Origin: Manis javanica
Taxonomy: Eukaryota > Chordata > Mammalia > Pholidota > Manidae
Reading direction: 5' to 3'
Assembly (NCBI RefSeq): GCF_040802235.1
Contig: NC_133169.1
Span: 48,367,034 to 48,431,033, forward strand
Length of the DNA: 64,000 nt
A program made the translations under genes and the position numbers. The notes under the pieces were generated by a model. The model was not told where the DNA came from. It did not search any database and was given only the letters and a program-made list of their open reading frames with translations. Of the stretch, positions 43,375 to 57,224 are shown in pieces (position 1 is the stretch's first letter; every line of letters starts with the position of its first letter).

Positions 43375-46300
43375 GTGAGTGAGCACACTTTAACACCTGC
43401 AGTGATGGGAGGCTGGCTTTGTGCTGGGACGGCTGAGGGGCAGGGCCGGCTGGTGGACAGCTGTGGTTCACTAGGGTGGCCAGGCCTCCCTCTCAGGGGG
43501 CTCAGAGAGTGAAGGAGGGCCAAGAACTGGCCTGTGGCCAGGGGAGCAGACCCCTAGTGATGCCTGGGAGGCCACCTAGCAAGGTTCCAAGGCACATATC
43601 TCAACCACCGAGATTCTTCACCCAGATCCTTCATCTGAAGGTGGAAATTGTTGTGTCATGTCCTTGCAAATCTATTAAGAGGAAATGAGAAGTATGTGTC
43701 CATAAACACATCTCACATTTTAATAATATGAATCTCCCACATTCCCACCAATTTCCCCCTCTGCTCACATCAGTGGGTACACTCTCACTGGGTAAAAGAC
43801 AAGGTCTGGAGATGCTGCAAGGAGCTCTGCCCAAGTTTTCCCACACTAATAATGCTGGGAAAAAAAACAAATTTTAACAAAAGGCACACACAATCTATGA
43901 TGAGGTAGAATCTGAATAGCACAGGAATTAATGTGGTTGAAATTTGTTTAGGACATGGAATTTAGATGTCTTCATCCCTCATCATCCCTGCCCTGCATTC
44001 GGAAATCTTTCCTGTGGCCAGTGGTCCCTTGGGCTTCTATGATGTGCTTCTCCTCCTGTGTGGTGGTCACTGGCTGAACACACAGCTGGCCATCCTCCAG
44101 GGAAGGTGGCAGAGAGACCAGCCCACTGAGGCACTTGAGCTGCGGTGCTGGGTGCACCATTCAGGAACATGGTGAACGGGACCCCTGGGGATGGAGCCAG
44201 GGTACAACAAAGTGTCTGGGGCGAGTCAGTCCACACAGGGTAAACAGCTCCCTGCAGCAAGTGAATCTCTCCATTTGGGGCGACAGGAAGAGCCAAGGAC
44301 CCTCTCTGAGAAAGCAACGGCTCAGCTTATGCTCCTCAGAATCTCGGCTGGTGCTTCCTGTACCTGGGGAGTCTTGAACAGTTGATGTTTGTGTGCATCT
44401 GCTCTTTGCTGCCACTCAGACAGCTCCCTCTCCGTTTATCCATTTCACAAGTATTTATTGATCATGTCCTTATGCACTTTTCTGGTCACAGCAGAAAAAA
44501 GAGGGGATGCAAGAGGCCAACTGCCTGCCCTGGTGGTCTGGTGGCAGACCAGAAGGGAGACAGACAAAGGAGCAAAAAAAGAAAGGGAAAGCCATATTTT
44601 AGGGGAGGGGGAGTTTGTATCAAAGTGCTGGTGGTGGGGAGGGCCAGGCAGAGGGGGCTGCAGGACTGGGTAGGGGGGTCAGGGAAGCCCCCTGAGGGGG
44701 TGAGACCTGAAAGATGGCAGAGAGTGAGCCCTGGGGCTGCTTGGAGCCTCAAAAGCAGGGAAACAGAAGTGGGAACAGGTCTGGTCTGCTGGGGGCGCAG
44801 CAGGGAGGTGACAGGAACAAAACAAAGCGAGAGGGGAAGGAGGACGTGCAGGAGTGCTGGCAGGGCACAGGGGCCCCTGAGGAGCAGCGTGGCTGCTCTG
44901 CAGGGAGGTGGGAGCCCCTGGCAGGTGGTCCCAGAGCAGAGTCCTGTAGGCGGGTCACTGGCTGCTGTTTGTGGTGAGACTGCCTGAGGGTGGGCCAGGG
45001 CAGAGGCCCTGCGGGGAGGAGTCACTCTCCTCTACCAGTCCCACCAGGTTCCATACCTGGGTCCATGAAAGAGTCTGACAATGAGCAGATTAGCAGGAGA
45101 AAGGCCCACAAACTTATTAGTTTTTAAGGGACATGCATCAAGCATCACAGGAAAAATGTGAGCTCCCAAAGAGCTGTGAGATTTGGGAGCCCATCTGTCA
45201 TTTTAATAGGTGAAGGGGCGGGGGATGCAGGCCTCTTGGTGGGATGTAAACGGTTCTTCAGAAAGATGAATGCACCCTTGGAAAAGAAGATGGGAGACAG
45301 GATAGCTACTGAAGGCCTTTGTGTGTGTGTGTGTGTGTGGACTTCTATTCTCTGCTCCTGTGATGATTCACTTTTCCCATGTTGATGAAATCCTAGGGAG
45401 GGGATTTATGACAACTGAGTGACTTTTGAAGGATCTGTCTTTTTGCAAATACAGGGAGTTCAGAGAACTTCTCCACCTGCACTAGACTCTAGGAAGCTAT
45501 CTGCAAGTCTCCCAGGAAGAGACGATGGTGGTTTGGATCAGGGCCCTAGTGATGGGAGTGGGAGAGGAGAACGGATTCTCTCCATAGACTTGGAAGGTCA
45601 AGCCACAAGACTACGGATATGCAGCATGAAATGATGAAGAGTGTGTGGATGACCCCACATGCAAATGGAGGGTGACACTGCCATTAACTAGAAGGGAGGA
45701 GACTATGGGGGTAGGGGGAAGGGGCTCTGGATAGGTTTGGCCATGATCAGTTCCTCAAGACCAACCTAGAAATACAAAGGGAGACGTGGCATAAATGTTA
45801 GGGTGTGTGAGTCTGGATTCAGGGGAAAGGCCTGGGTGGAGATAAGAAATGTGGGAATTAGCAGATGATGTGGGACAAGCTAATAACCAGGGAAGTGGAT
45901 GTATGTGGGGGAGATTGGGTTTTGGGGGTAGAATGTGGTACCAGCTCCTCACCTCAACATAGACTGCAGGCTTCAGTGGGAGCTTTGGGAGAGCAGCTTG
46001 GGGACAAAGAACTCTGTCATGACACTGAGAAATCAGAAGGTGAATGTCAGGTTAACAAGATGTGACAAGTAAACTGAAGAAGGAGCTGTAAAGAGTTTGC
46101 TTGGGGTGAAGGTGTGTGATATGTGTGTACATATATCTGATCAGGACCATGTGCAGGAAAGGCCCCTTTGGGTCATCTCAATACCCTTCATGGAGGACTG
46201 CCTGGAGGAGGACCAGTCTGCAGTGTGGAGCTCAGGGGACTGTGCAGTGTGCATGCAAATGTCTGAATGGTCTGTGGGTATGTGGTTCTGCAGGTCTTGG

Positions 46301-46784
46301 TTCTTCTGTAGGTCTCAGGAGCTGAGTAGGTGGAACAAAGGATGAGCTGCTCACCACTCTTTGAAATTCCCATGGGGAGAAGGTGTTTGTAAAGGGCTGC
46401 AGGGAAGGCTGAGCTCCCCCCAATCCCAGAATAGATAGTTTCTCTCCTAAGAAAATGACAGGATTGCCCATTTTTTAATTATCTTGTCTTTTTTGGCACT
46501 AAAGCCCACCTTAAAAATGTCCTTCCTCCTATTCCATTACTCCCCCCATGACAGTATACCACAGTATTTTTAATTTAATGTACATCCCACAGTTCATCTT
46601 CATTGTGTTTAGTAGTGTTTATGTGTATCCAGGAAAACTATGTGATAATGCATTCATGCTTATCTCTTAAAACGTCCACAAAATGTACTGTGCTTAAAGT
46701 CTGTTTAGTAAAAACTACATTTAGTCTTTGTTCCTATTTCCTGGAAGGAGCTCCTAAAGCCCTTGGGGTTTCCTGAGTGACAGA

Positions 46785-47305
46785 TGGGATAGGGAAAAAT
46801 TCGGAGATATTTCCTAAAATTAAGTGGTATAAGGGCTGTAAAATGGAGGAAAGAGACAAAAGAAGGTAGTCAGTCAATAGCCATGGGCCATAGCTGACTC
46901 AAACCTCCATATTCCTGGATGAAGTCATTCCAACAATTATCCAGAAGGTCTCCAAAACCACTCCATCTCTCCCACACATGAACAGTGACTGACCATCCTC
47001 AACAACCAGTCCACAAGCCTTTTCTGTAGACTGACCACCTATCCCTAGATTTTCCCCACTACCTGTTAGCCCACTTTCCTTATCTGATATGAATTTAAAG
47101 AACTTTCTTTCCTAGAGACCCTTATAAGTGTGCCCTGTTTCTTGAGTCTGGCAGACTAGATGTCACTGTTAACGGACCTCGCTGCCGGTGAAGCAGTAAC
47201 TTCCTGTCTTGGGACTCAGCCCTTTTTCTGGCTAGTATCTAAAGGTTCCATAAACCCTTTTACTTCAGAGATCTCTCAGCTTCTAGAGTTTTTGATTGTC
47301 AGGCA
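46785..47305 (+). mobile_element. LTR insertion specific to intron block B
   Basis: The sequence between TTCCTGAGTGACAG and CATGTCTTTTGTG is absent from copy A near 2975. CCATAAACCC near 47250 and the general layout look like an LTR in plus orientation. Ends are approximate. Confidence 0.5.
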
Positions 47306-47502
47306 TGTCTTTTGTGTGCCAAGGAGATAGCTGGAGTGCGGAGCCTGCAGGGCTGCACAGCGGGGGCTGGTGGCCACAAAGACCAAGCCAAGGTTAGGAA
47401 GCTGGAACTTGTAGCCTCCTCTTTCCCTTCCTTCCCCCAACTTCCAGGGAGGAGAGGAGAGAGGAGACTGAATTCAGCCACTGCTAAGAAAAGAAATCAA
47501 AT

Positions 47503-48085
47503 TGCAGGACCATAACCAGGTCACTTAAAGTTAGGGGCCCACAAACCAAGGTTTACTACCTAGCCTAATTCCATGTTCAACACCCAAACTAGAATTTCCT
47601 GGAGGTAGTCGCCTGGAGACATTCCCCCTTAGAAGAGCAGTCTTGTCTAAACAATGCATTCCTTGCTAATGGTTTCCTTTCTGTGGGTAAAATGGAACTT
47701 TCTGACCAGGATTCCTGCCTGGCCTTAAATTTGCACATTTATGGAATGTTTCCTCACAGCAGAGCTGCTGGTCACTCACGGGATTGCTGGTCCAGGGTGG
47801 GGGTGGAGAGGACATGCCTGGTCCCCCTCCTCCCCTCAGTTCCTGGTATGTAATCAGTCAGGGGTCCGCCAGTCACTGGGGACCTGCCCAAAGAGCTCCA
47901 CCCTGACCACAGTAACATGGTGAGCATGCACTGGGAAGAGAGAGAGCAGAGCACTGGGGTTTGGAGCGAGGAGAGACTAAGCCAGGAGAATAAACCCTTT
48001 CATTCCTAGCCTCTCACCCTTGTTTTCCTTCGGTCTTGTCAGATTCGTAGAGAATTGCCCTGGGCAGGGAACCCACTCATCCCAG
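47503..48085 (+). mobile_element. Second LTR insertion in intron block B
   Basis: It begins near TGCAGGACCATAACC and ends near GCAGGGAACCCA, with AATAAA at about 47991 some 90 bp from the end. It is absent from copy A near 3160. T-rich sequence at 48095-48240 follows. Confidence 0.5.
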
Positions 48086-49514
48086 AGCTACATTTCTTTT
48101 TCTGAGTTTTTGTTTGTTTTGTTTTTGTTTATTTAGTAGTTTTTTGTTGTTGGTTTGTCTGTTTCTACTCTCTTTGTCTTTAAAAAATCTTTTTGTATCA
48201 TGTTGGAGTAACTCTGCTTGCTAGAGGGGATGCTGCCTGATTCATGAGTCATTTAATAAAGCCAATTTGATCTTCATATTTGCTTGGTTGAATTTTGTTT
48301 CTTAACATCACCAAAGGCCAATGATTCACTCAGTCATGCCTGTGTAATAAAATTTCCATGAAAACACCAAACATGGGCATCTCTCTTTGTTGACATGCAT
48401 AGGTTTATTTTAATCCTTCTGACATAGTAGTCAAATGTGTATCCTGCTACTTATTAATTATAATAATACAGGGTATTACCTAGGATACATGCAAAGCTGC
48501 TGTAAAAAAAGGGACCCAGACACAGAGACAGAGCACAGGGCAGCCTCTCTCCCCCAGGGACAGTGCAGAGGTGAGCTGACCACACAGCTGGGAGCTGGGC
48601 ACCTCTCTGGTCAGCCAGAGCCCAGGCCCCACCTGTCTTCAATCTACACCCTCTCCACCCTTGTCCGCATCTGTGTGTTTGTCTCTAGTGGAGCGACCTA
48701 GTGTCTGGCCCTGCTCTGCTGATCACATCAAGCTGGCCAACATTTCTCCAGGTACCTCACCCCCTCACCTCTGCCCTGCAATGCCAGCATTATGAAATCA
48801 GGGGTTTCCTTTACTAGAGCTTCCGTGCTGGAATAGAGCCTGACACACAACAGGCACTTAAAGGAAGAATTTGTCTACAGAAGAATTTTTTCTAGAAGAA
48901 AGAAATAAAGGGAGGAATCATTTGGCATTTCACATGTTTTCAACCCCCAGGTGATTGCTTTGAGCTTATTGAGACCCCCTTCATAAGCATGTGATAGTTC
49001 TGAAAATATTAACCCAATATTACTGAGACTATATTTTGACAAGTTACTGAGCCTTGGTGTAAGAGGGTATGTTTTACTCCATAAATGAGAGACATCCTTA
49101 GACACAGTTACTCTCTGTTTAAGCAGTTAAATCGAGGGAGTTTTTTATGATTCCTATAAGTAGGGCAATTCCCAGTGTGTGCGGTGCATTTAGGAGCCAT
49201 CGTTCCCTGGGGTCCAAACCTAGGAAAATCAGATAAGTCAAAGAAATACCAGTTAAGGAGACACCTTTTTAAGCCAGTGGCTTGCTTAGTGATCTTAAGG
49301 AATTGACTTTCACTTACCCAGAAGTGTTAATCCAGGTACGGCAAGTATTTTTTGCCACAGCAGATACCACCTTGTTCAGTGAAATGATAATCCAGAGCTA
49401 TTCTGTTATTAAGAACAACTTTGGCCTGAGAGTCTAATGATCTTTATTGGTCAGTTTTGTCTTAGCAAGGGATTCTGAAATATCTTCAAGAGTTAAGAAG
49501 AGGTTTGTGATCAG

Positions 49515-52500
49515 GGTTTGCATACAGGATTTGCATCCCTGGACTAAATCCCACTTGGTCATGATGCATGGTCTTTTTTGTGTATTTTTTAATTCAGTTT
49601 ACTAATATTTTGTTGAGGATTTTTGCATCTATGTTCAGCAGGGATATTGGTCTATAATTTTCTTTCTTTGTAGTGCTTTTGTTTTTGGTAGTAGATGGAT
49701 GATAGCCTCACAGAATGTGTTTGGAAATATTCCCTCCTCTTCTACTTTTTGGAATACTTTAAGAAGTATGGGGTATTAGCTCTTCTTTAAATGTTTGTTA
49801 AAATTCAGCTGTGAAGCCCTCATCCTGGAATTTTAATTGTTGGGAGTTTTCATTACCAGTTCAATGTCATTGCTGGCAAATTGTTATGTTCAGATTTTCT
49901 ATTTTTTCCTGGGTCAGTCTTGGAAGGTAATAGTTTTCTAGAAATTTGTCCATTTCTTCTAGGTTGTCCAAGTTATTGGCATATCATTTTTCATAGAATT
50001 CTCTAATAATTATTTGTATTTCTGTGGTATCCATTATGACCATTCATTTTTTTCGTTCTGATTTTGTTTATTTTTTCCTGGTAGGCATGGCTTTTTTATT
50101 GACAAATTTGTTTATTTTCTCAAGGAATCAGCCCCTGGTTTCATTGAATTTTTTCTATTGTTTTTTTCTTCTCTATTTTATTTATTTCTGCCCTGATCTT
50201 TATTATGTTCCACTTTCTATTAGCTTCAGGTTTCAGTGGTTCCTTTTTTCTAGTTCATTTAACTGTGTGTTTAGATTATTTGGGACTGTTCTTGTTTCTT
50301 GAGGTATTGCTGTGTACTTCCTTCTTAGAACTGCTTTTGCAGAATCCCACAAAGTTGTGACTGTTGTGTTTTTGTTTTCAGTTGTCTCCACATACCATCT
50401 GATTTCTTCTCATGTGTCTGTGGGCTTTTTTGTTTTCTTTCTGTAATTTATTTCTAGTTTCATATCATTGTGGTCTGAGAAGTTGCTTGATACAATTTCA
50501 ATCTTTTTTAATTGGTTGAGGTTCTTTTTGTGGCCTAGTATGTGATCTATTTTGGAGAATGTTCCAAGTACATTTGAAAAAAATGTGTGTCCTGCTGCTT
50601 TGGGGTGGAATGTTCTATAGGTATCTGCTAATTCCATCTTATCTTATGTGTTATTCACTGCTTCTGTTTCCTTATTTTCTGCCTGGTTGATTTGTCTACT
50701 GCTATGAGTGATGTATTAAAGTCTCCTCAAATGAATGAGTTACAATCCATTTTCCCTTTAATTCTGTATTTGTTTTACATATTTAGGTGCTCCTATGGTG
50801 GGGGAATAGATATTTATAATGGTTCTATCCTCTTGTTGGACTGACCTCTTTATCATTGTGGAATGTCCTTCTTTGTTTCTTGTTAATTTCTGTGTTTTGA
50901 AGCCTATAATTTCTGATATAAAAACTGTTACTGATTTTTTTTCTCCTATTATTTGCATGAAATGTCCTTCTCCATCTCTTCACTTTCAGTCTGTGTATTA
51001 CTTTGGGTTTGAAACTAGTCTTTTGTATGCAGCCCAGAGATGGGTCTTGTTTCTATATCCATTCTGACACTCTATGTTTTGATTGGTGCATTCAGTCCAT
51101 TTACATTTATGGTGATTATTGATTGGTATGTACTTCTTGCCCTTTCGTTGATTGTTTTCTTGTTTGTGTGGTTCCTCTCTGTTCCTTTCTTCCTCTCTTA
51201 TACTCTCCTCTTGTTGTTTGATGGTTTTCTTTAGTATTGTGATTAGTCTTCTCTTTTTTAATTTCTTGTGTGTCTATTATAGGTTTTAGGCTTGTGGTTT
51301 CCATGAAGTTCAAGGATAGCTTCCTAACTATATAGCAGTCTATATTAAAGTTTTCATTCCCTCCATTGCATGTTTCATTTCAGTTACTGTATTATTCATT
51401 TCTCAGTGGTTCTTTTTCAGCTCTTCATCTCTTTGTTGAAGCCTTCCTGAGATCTTCAATACTTTTCTACAAATCAGTAAGCATATTTATGACTTTTATT
51501 TAAAATATTCATCAAGAAAATTGGTGATTGATTTTGTATATGGTTGATTTTACTCCTTTTGTTTTTGTTTTTAACTTTATGTTTTATTAGTAAGTGATTG
51601 GTTCTTTACTGTGTAGCTGGTTTAGTAGTGATTAATTCTTTTAACTTTCTTTTATCTGGGAAACTTTTCTTTTCTCCTTCATTCTGAATGATAACTTTGC
51701 TGGGTAGAGGATACTTGCCTGTAGGTTCTTCCCTCTCAATACATTAAATACTTCATGTCACTCCCTTCTAGCCTGTAAAGTTTCTGCAGAGAAATCTGCT
51801 GATATATGACTGTCACTTTGAGATCTTTATCAAGAAGATTGCTTTTCATTTAGCCCTTTTTCTGATGTCTTGTGCTATAATCTTGTTTTGAACATATTCA
51901 TCGGCCTGTTCATTTTGTCAGGGTTTCTGTGTTTCTTCCTTTGTATTAGATGGATCATCTCTGTTTCCTGGTTTAGAAAGTCATGGCTTTATGAAAGGCA
52001 TCCTGTGGTGCTCAGAATCTCAATACTCTACTCTCCTGTGCCTGGTGGAGTCCCAGTTGCTGTTGGTGGGCAGTGGGCAGGGCCGCCTTTCTGTCTTCTA
52101 TCTCTTTCCCCTGAGGCTGGCAGTTTGCCTCAATAAGCCCTTCTGTGATTAAAGCAGGAGCTTCTGCTGGAATTGTTGCAGGCAGGGCCATCCTCTGCCT
52201 GCCCTGCATATGGTGGTGCAGCTGGGTTAAGGAGTGGATGGGGCAGTCACACAGCTCTGAAACAGTCCTGCAGTGAGGCAACTCATGTGGTGGCAGGGTG
52301 TGTGGCTGCACTGTCTTGGTGAGTTGCACAGTAGATGTGAGCCATGCAGGTCTGCCCTGTCGGCAGCAAACCTCAGCACCAGTCTTGGCAACCCACAAGG
52401 AGGAAGGAGCCCTTGGAGCTGGCTCCTGCAAGTACCTCTCTAATTGGGCTAAGACGGGGCTGAGAAAGCCGCCCTCTGCCTGCCAGGTAGCTAAATCTGA

Positions 52501-53178
52501 CACCGCTGGGCTAAGTAAGCTAACAGACCAGAGGTATGCTGGAAGCATCTCATGGCTGAGCCCCGAGTGAGGAGCTGAAGTGCCTGGGGCTCCTGAGAGT
52601 GCTCAACCTATTGGGCCAAGGGAGGGATGGGGAAGTGTCATCCACCTGCCCTTTCTCCTGTGGAGAGAGCTCCATCCAACCCTCACCCCTTGGGCACCCC
52701 TCCAGTTACTAGCACATATTTCAAATGCTTCCTCTGGGTCTCAGCAGGACCAGCAGAGTGTGTTTGTCCTCCACAAGCAACTGGAGTGGCTCAACTTCTT
52801 AGAGGGTTCCAACTGTCCCTGGTGTCCAGCCCCACTAATCATCAAAACCCAGTGCTATGTGGCCTTGTGTTCCCAGAGCAGAGCTCCAGGGCCAGGTGTG
52901 CAGAGGCCTGAGCCCCTCCCCTCTCTCTGCTTGGTTCCTCTTCCTCCTGACTGTGGGTGGGGATGGGCAAGGGCTGGGTTCCCACTACTTTGGGGCCCTG
53001 CCCCTTTACCCTTCTCTGGGTGGTCCTCTCTTCTCCCCCAGGTGTAGGTGGTCTGCAGTCTGCAGGTCATTTTCAGGGTCAGCTGTAATTGCTGTAGTTG
53101 CTTGCTTGGTGTATGTGTGTGAGGAGGTTTTTCCCTTGCCTTCCTGCCCCACCATCTTTTCCCCTTCTCCACTAACAC
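49515..53178 (-). mobile_element. L1 with 5' end but no 3' half, minus orientation
   Basis: Read on the minus strand, the element starts at about 53178 with a typical L1 5' UTR opening (AAGATGGTGGGGCAGG) and continues through 5' UTR (to about 52000) and ORF1 region. It stops inside the ORF2 reverse-transcriptase region at 49515. The cut end aligns with about 62790 of the younger L1. ORF fragments are broken throughout. Confidence 0.85.
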
Positions 53179-53189
53179 ATATTCTTAAG

Positions 53190-54810
53190 TAAATGCATTT
53201 CAATCTTAGCCAGTTTGACCATTATTAGAATTCTTTTCAAAGATTCCTCTTCCATAACCTTGTACAACTTTCTCTTTTGTATGTGACTTTTATTTGATCA
53301 ACAGAAAATGGCCAGTTTATAAACACTTTTTCATAGAGGTATCAGTAGTACACATTTCTTTAAAGATATTTTTCTTGAAGTTGCTGAATAAATTTTTGTA
53401 ACATTTAACTAGGAATGAGTAGAGAGTAAATTATTACTGATAAGTACTTGAAATTGTGGAAACTAAAATTTAACTTCAGGGTTTGTTATAGTTATGGTAA
53501 CATGATTTCTTATCTAAACTGAACAGATTTACCCAAGCATAGCCTCTAAATATAAAGACAGGAAAATGTTTGTTGGAATTGGCAAACCACCTCCTAGTTC
53601 AGTAACTCTAAGACAATGTACTTCTGTCTTCCCTTTAATCACACATACATACCACAAGGGTTTGATTTATATGACTCCCAGGTCTTTTGAAGTATTCAGT
53701 AACTCTTGAAGTTGTATCATATCTAAACGAAAAACAAAGACATAAATGTGCCTACATAACTCTTGAGTATGAAGTAAGGATACAATTAACACCTTAATTC
53801 GTTTAGTGTTAATAAGTTTAGTATTAACTTATTAACACCCTGAAGCCTAATTTTTCACATCCTGATGGTCAACATGCATACATAAAATACACATACATGA
53901 GGAAGACAGTGCTATGTTTTAATTTTGAATATCTGGAGTCATCTCCCTTGTTTCTTGTATAGTTTTGTAACACATTATTTCCTACTGGATGTGACTTATA
54001 ATTCTTATATTTTCACTGTTTTAGCTTGAGTGGAAAAGTGTGTCACTTTGTTCTATAGGTAACCCAAACCTCTCCTCCCACCCATAAATACAGTCTGCAG
54101 ATTTGTTATGAAAAATTATTTTATTTTTATTAAGGGTTGTTCTCTCCACTATCTTTTTCTGTAATATATATATATATATTACAGTTGAAACTGCATAGGA
54201 AATAATGAAACAAAAGAGCTAAAAACAAAACAAAGCACCCCACCAATTCTGAAATCCAAGCTAGAAAACTAATGAGGACATTTTCATAAATATCCTTAAC
54301 AAACAGATACTTTACTGACATTTGTCACATAACTACACCTTTTGGGTCTTCTTCCATCATCAGGACATAAAGACTTTTATCATCTTTTTTGATTGTATGT
54401 TGTTCTGTGTTGGTTCCACAATTAGTTTTTGAGTTTGCTTAAATGTTTTGAGTTTGTATGTTGATGATTTAGAAGAGATAAAACAAATACAGGGATACAG
54501 AGTCAGGATATTGCAAGTATAGAAGAGCGTGATTCTGGATCCAGTCATTGTGGGGTCAAATACAAGTACTGACACTTTGTTGTCCATGACCTTCAGCAAA
54601 TTACAAAACTCAGAGTTTCTGCTTTTTCACCTACAAGATGAGGTTGTTAATGATATGTTTATATTGTAGCATTACTGTGATTAACTTTAAGCACTTGGAA
54701 TACCTGGAAATGAATGCATACTATATAAATGAAAACTATTTTTGTTCTTAATATGGACATTGAAGATGCTAAGTTTTAAATAAATATGTATTTCAAAAGT
54801 TTGTGCATGA
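53190..54810. other. Intron-like AT-rich DNA, no gene
   Basis: The first 250 bases correspond to 13870-14230 of the first unit. The rest has short frames only and an (AT)n run at about 54162-54180. Confidence 0.5.
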
Positions 54811-54814
54811 TATT

Positions 54815-56660
54815 GGTTTTTTTAACGTATAGCTGATGTACAGTATTATAGTAGTTTCAGGTGTACAGCTTAGGGATTCCACAATTTATATGCATTACAA
54901 AATCTCACAGCAGTTAGTGTAGCTACGATCTGTCACCATACAAAGTTATTATAATATTATTGACTATATTCCATATGCCATTTACTTTTAATACCTGAAA
55001 CATTTACTTTATAATTGGTAGTTTATCCCTCTTTAGCCCCTTCACCTATTTCACTCATCTTTCTGTCCCCTTTTCTATTTCAACCATTGGCTTGTTCTCT
55101 GACTTTATGAGTATGTTTCTGTCTTGTTTGTTCATTTATTTTATTTTTTAGATTTCACACATAAGTGAAAACATGTGGTATTCATCTTTCTCTGACTAAT
55201 TTTATTTAGCATAATACCCTCAAGGTCCATCCATATTTTAACAAATGGCAATATTTCATTCCACTTTATGGCTGAGTAATATTTCTTTGTATATACGCAC
55301 ACATATTCTTTCTCAAAGAATACTTACATTGCTTCTATATATTGGCTATTATAAATAATTATAAATAATGCTGCAATAAATATAGGTGTGAATCTTTTGA
55401 GTTAGGGATTTTGTTTTCTTTGGTTATATTCTCAGAAGTGAAATTCCTGGATCATACGGTATTTCTACTTTGAATTTTTTTAGGAAACTCCATACTGTTT
55501 TCCATAGTGGCTGGACCAATTTGTATTCCTACCAACAGTGCATGAGGGTTCCCTTTCCTCCAAATTCTCATGAACACTTATTTCTTCTCTGTTTGATGCT
55601 AGCTAGTCTAACTGGTATGAAGTAATAGCTCATTGTTTTGATTTGCATTTCCCTGAAGATTAGTGATGTGGAACATCTTTTCTTGTGCCTATTGGCCATC
55701 TGTATGCCGCTGGAAAAATGTCTGTTCAGGTCCTCTGCCCATTTATAATTGGGTTATTTGTTTGTTTTTGGTGTTGAGTGTATGAGTTCTTTAATATTTT
55801 GGATATTAGCCTGTTATTACATATACCACTTATAAATACATTCTCCCTTTTAGTAGGTTCCCTTTCTGTGTTTGGATAATGTCCTTTGCTGTGAGGAAAA
55901 TTTTAGTTTGAGGCCTTCCTACTTGTTTATTTTTACTTTTGCTTCTCTTGCTTGGGGAGACATATTCAGGAAAATAATTGTTAATGGCAATGTTCAAGAG
56001 CATACTCTCTGTTTTCTTTCAAGAATCTTATTGTTTCAGGTCTTAACATTTAGGTCTTTGATCCATTTTGAGTTTACTTTTGTTTATGGTTCAGTAAAGA
56101 CTATGGTTCAGAGTAAAGACTATGATTCAGTTTCATTATTTTGCATGTAGCTACCCAGTTTTCCCAACATCATTTTTTTAAGAGACTGTCTTTTCTCCAT
56201 TTGTATTCTTGCCTCTTTTGTCATATGTGAATTGACAATATGAATGTGGGCTTGTTTGTGGACTCTCTCATCTGTTCTATTGATATACATATATGTATCG
56301 ATTTTTATGTTTTGATTTTTATAGCTTTCTTGCATAATTTGAAATCAGGGAGGAGCATATCTTCAAAAATTTTTCTTTCTCAAGATGCATTAGCTATTTC
56401 GGGTCTTTTGTGGTTCTATACAAATTTTAGGATTATTTGCTCTAGTCCTCAGGAAAGTGACATAGGTATTTTGAAAGGGATCACACTGAATCTGTAGATG
56501 GCCATTTTGACAAAATTAATTCTTCCTATCCATGAGCATGGGATAGCTTGCCATTTATTTGTGTCTTCTTCAGTTTCTTTCACCACTGTCCTATAGACTT
56601 CAGAGTACTGATATTTTATCTCCTTAGTCAAGTTTTCTAGGTATTTCGCCAAATCAGATG
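54815..56660 (-). mobile_element. L1 3' portion, minus orientation
   Basis: The 3' UTR begins near AGCTGATGTACAGTATTATA. ORF2 C-terminal and reverse-transcriptase-distal sequence follow to about 56660. It is decayed, with only short open pieces. Confidence 0.85.
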
Positions 56661-57224
56661 AACCTAAAATTATCTTGAATTAAGTTACTATTCTATTTCT
56701 GAGAACATTTGTAAATAATTTATGTAAGTGCTTGCTTTCTTTAAGTCAATTAAATAGATCTCTTTTACATATTAGTTTTACCAATATTTTGGAGGTAGAA
56801 AATATGGTATATTCCCAATTCACACAAAACATGCAGACAGATGCAGAAATCTTGTAGTTAATATTGTGGAGGAGATATTTAAGTTACAGATTTGTCTTAC
56901 GAGGCTTAATTCTGGGCAAGAGCCCTTTTAATAGTTTCTACTTTTAAAAGCCCTGTTTCCTTTTTTTTTTTTTCATTCCCAAAGAACTATGGCCAGTGTT
57001 TATGTTTCAATACATTATAAGATTTATAACTTTAAGGAACAGAGACAGAATGCAAGTTCCTCCAAGAAGTACTTTGGTATTTTAAGGCAAATAAATTCCA
57101 GGCATTTTGAAATAAACAGGGGAAGTTTGGGGATTGGTAAAGGAATAGGTAGATTTCTAATTGCCTCAAGGGCTGCATTTAAGATTTTGTAAAATTTTTA
57201 AAATAAGGACATTAGCTTTTTTTT

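Larger units (their letters stand above)
42785..45910 (+). repeat. Duplicated IRG promoter/first-exon block, copy 2
   Basis: It aligns with 19385-22570. The tract 44050-45420 is nearly identical to 20625-21995 while both flanks are much more diverged. A (GT)n run at about 45319-45340 is longer than its counterpart at 21899-21914. In this copy the intron block (46052 onward) follows directly, which gives the original order of the IRG unit. Confidence 0.85.
46052..49510 (+). repeat. Duplicated IRG intron block, copy B
   Basis: It matches the pieces of copy A at 1185-11410 in order and lacks the LTRs at 1265, 3597 and 10731. It has its own insertions (46785-48085). At 49510 homology stops at an L1, and it resumes at about 53190, which matches 13870 onward. 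Confidence 0.75.

Noticed and set aside
44382-45025. Long overlapping frames on both strands (201 and 179 codons), repeated at 21061-21605
   Set aside because: GC-rich duplicated non-coding sequence. Both strands are open, the copies differ by frameshifts (for example the start of the region at 21100 against 44530), and no domain is visible.
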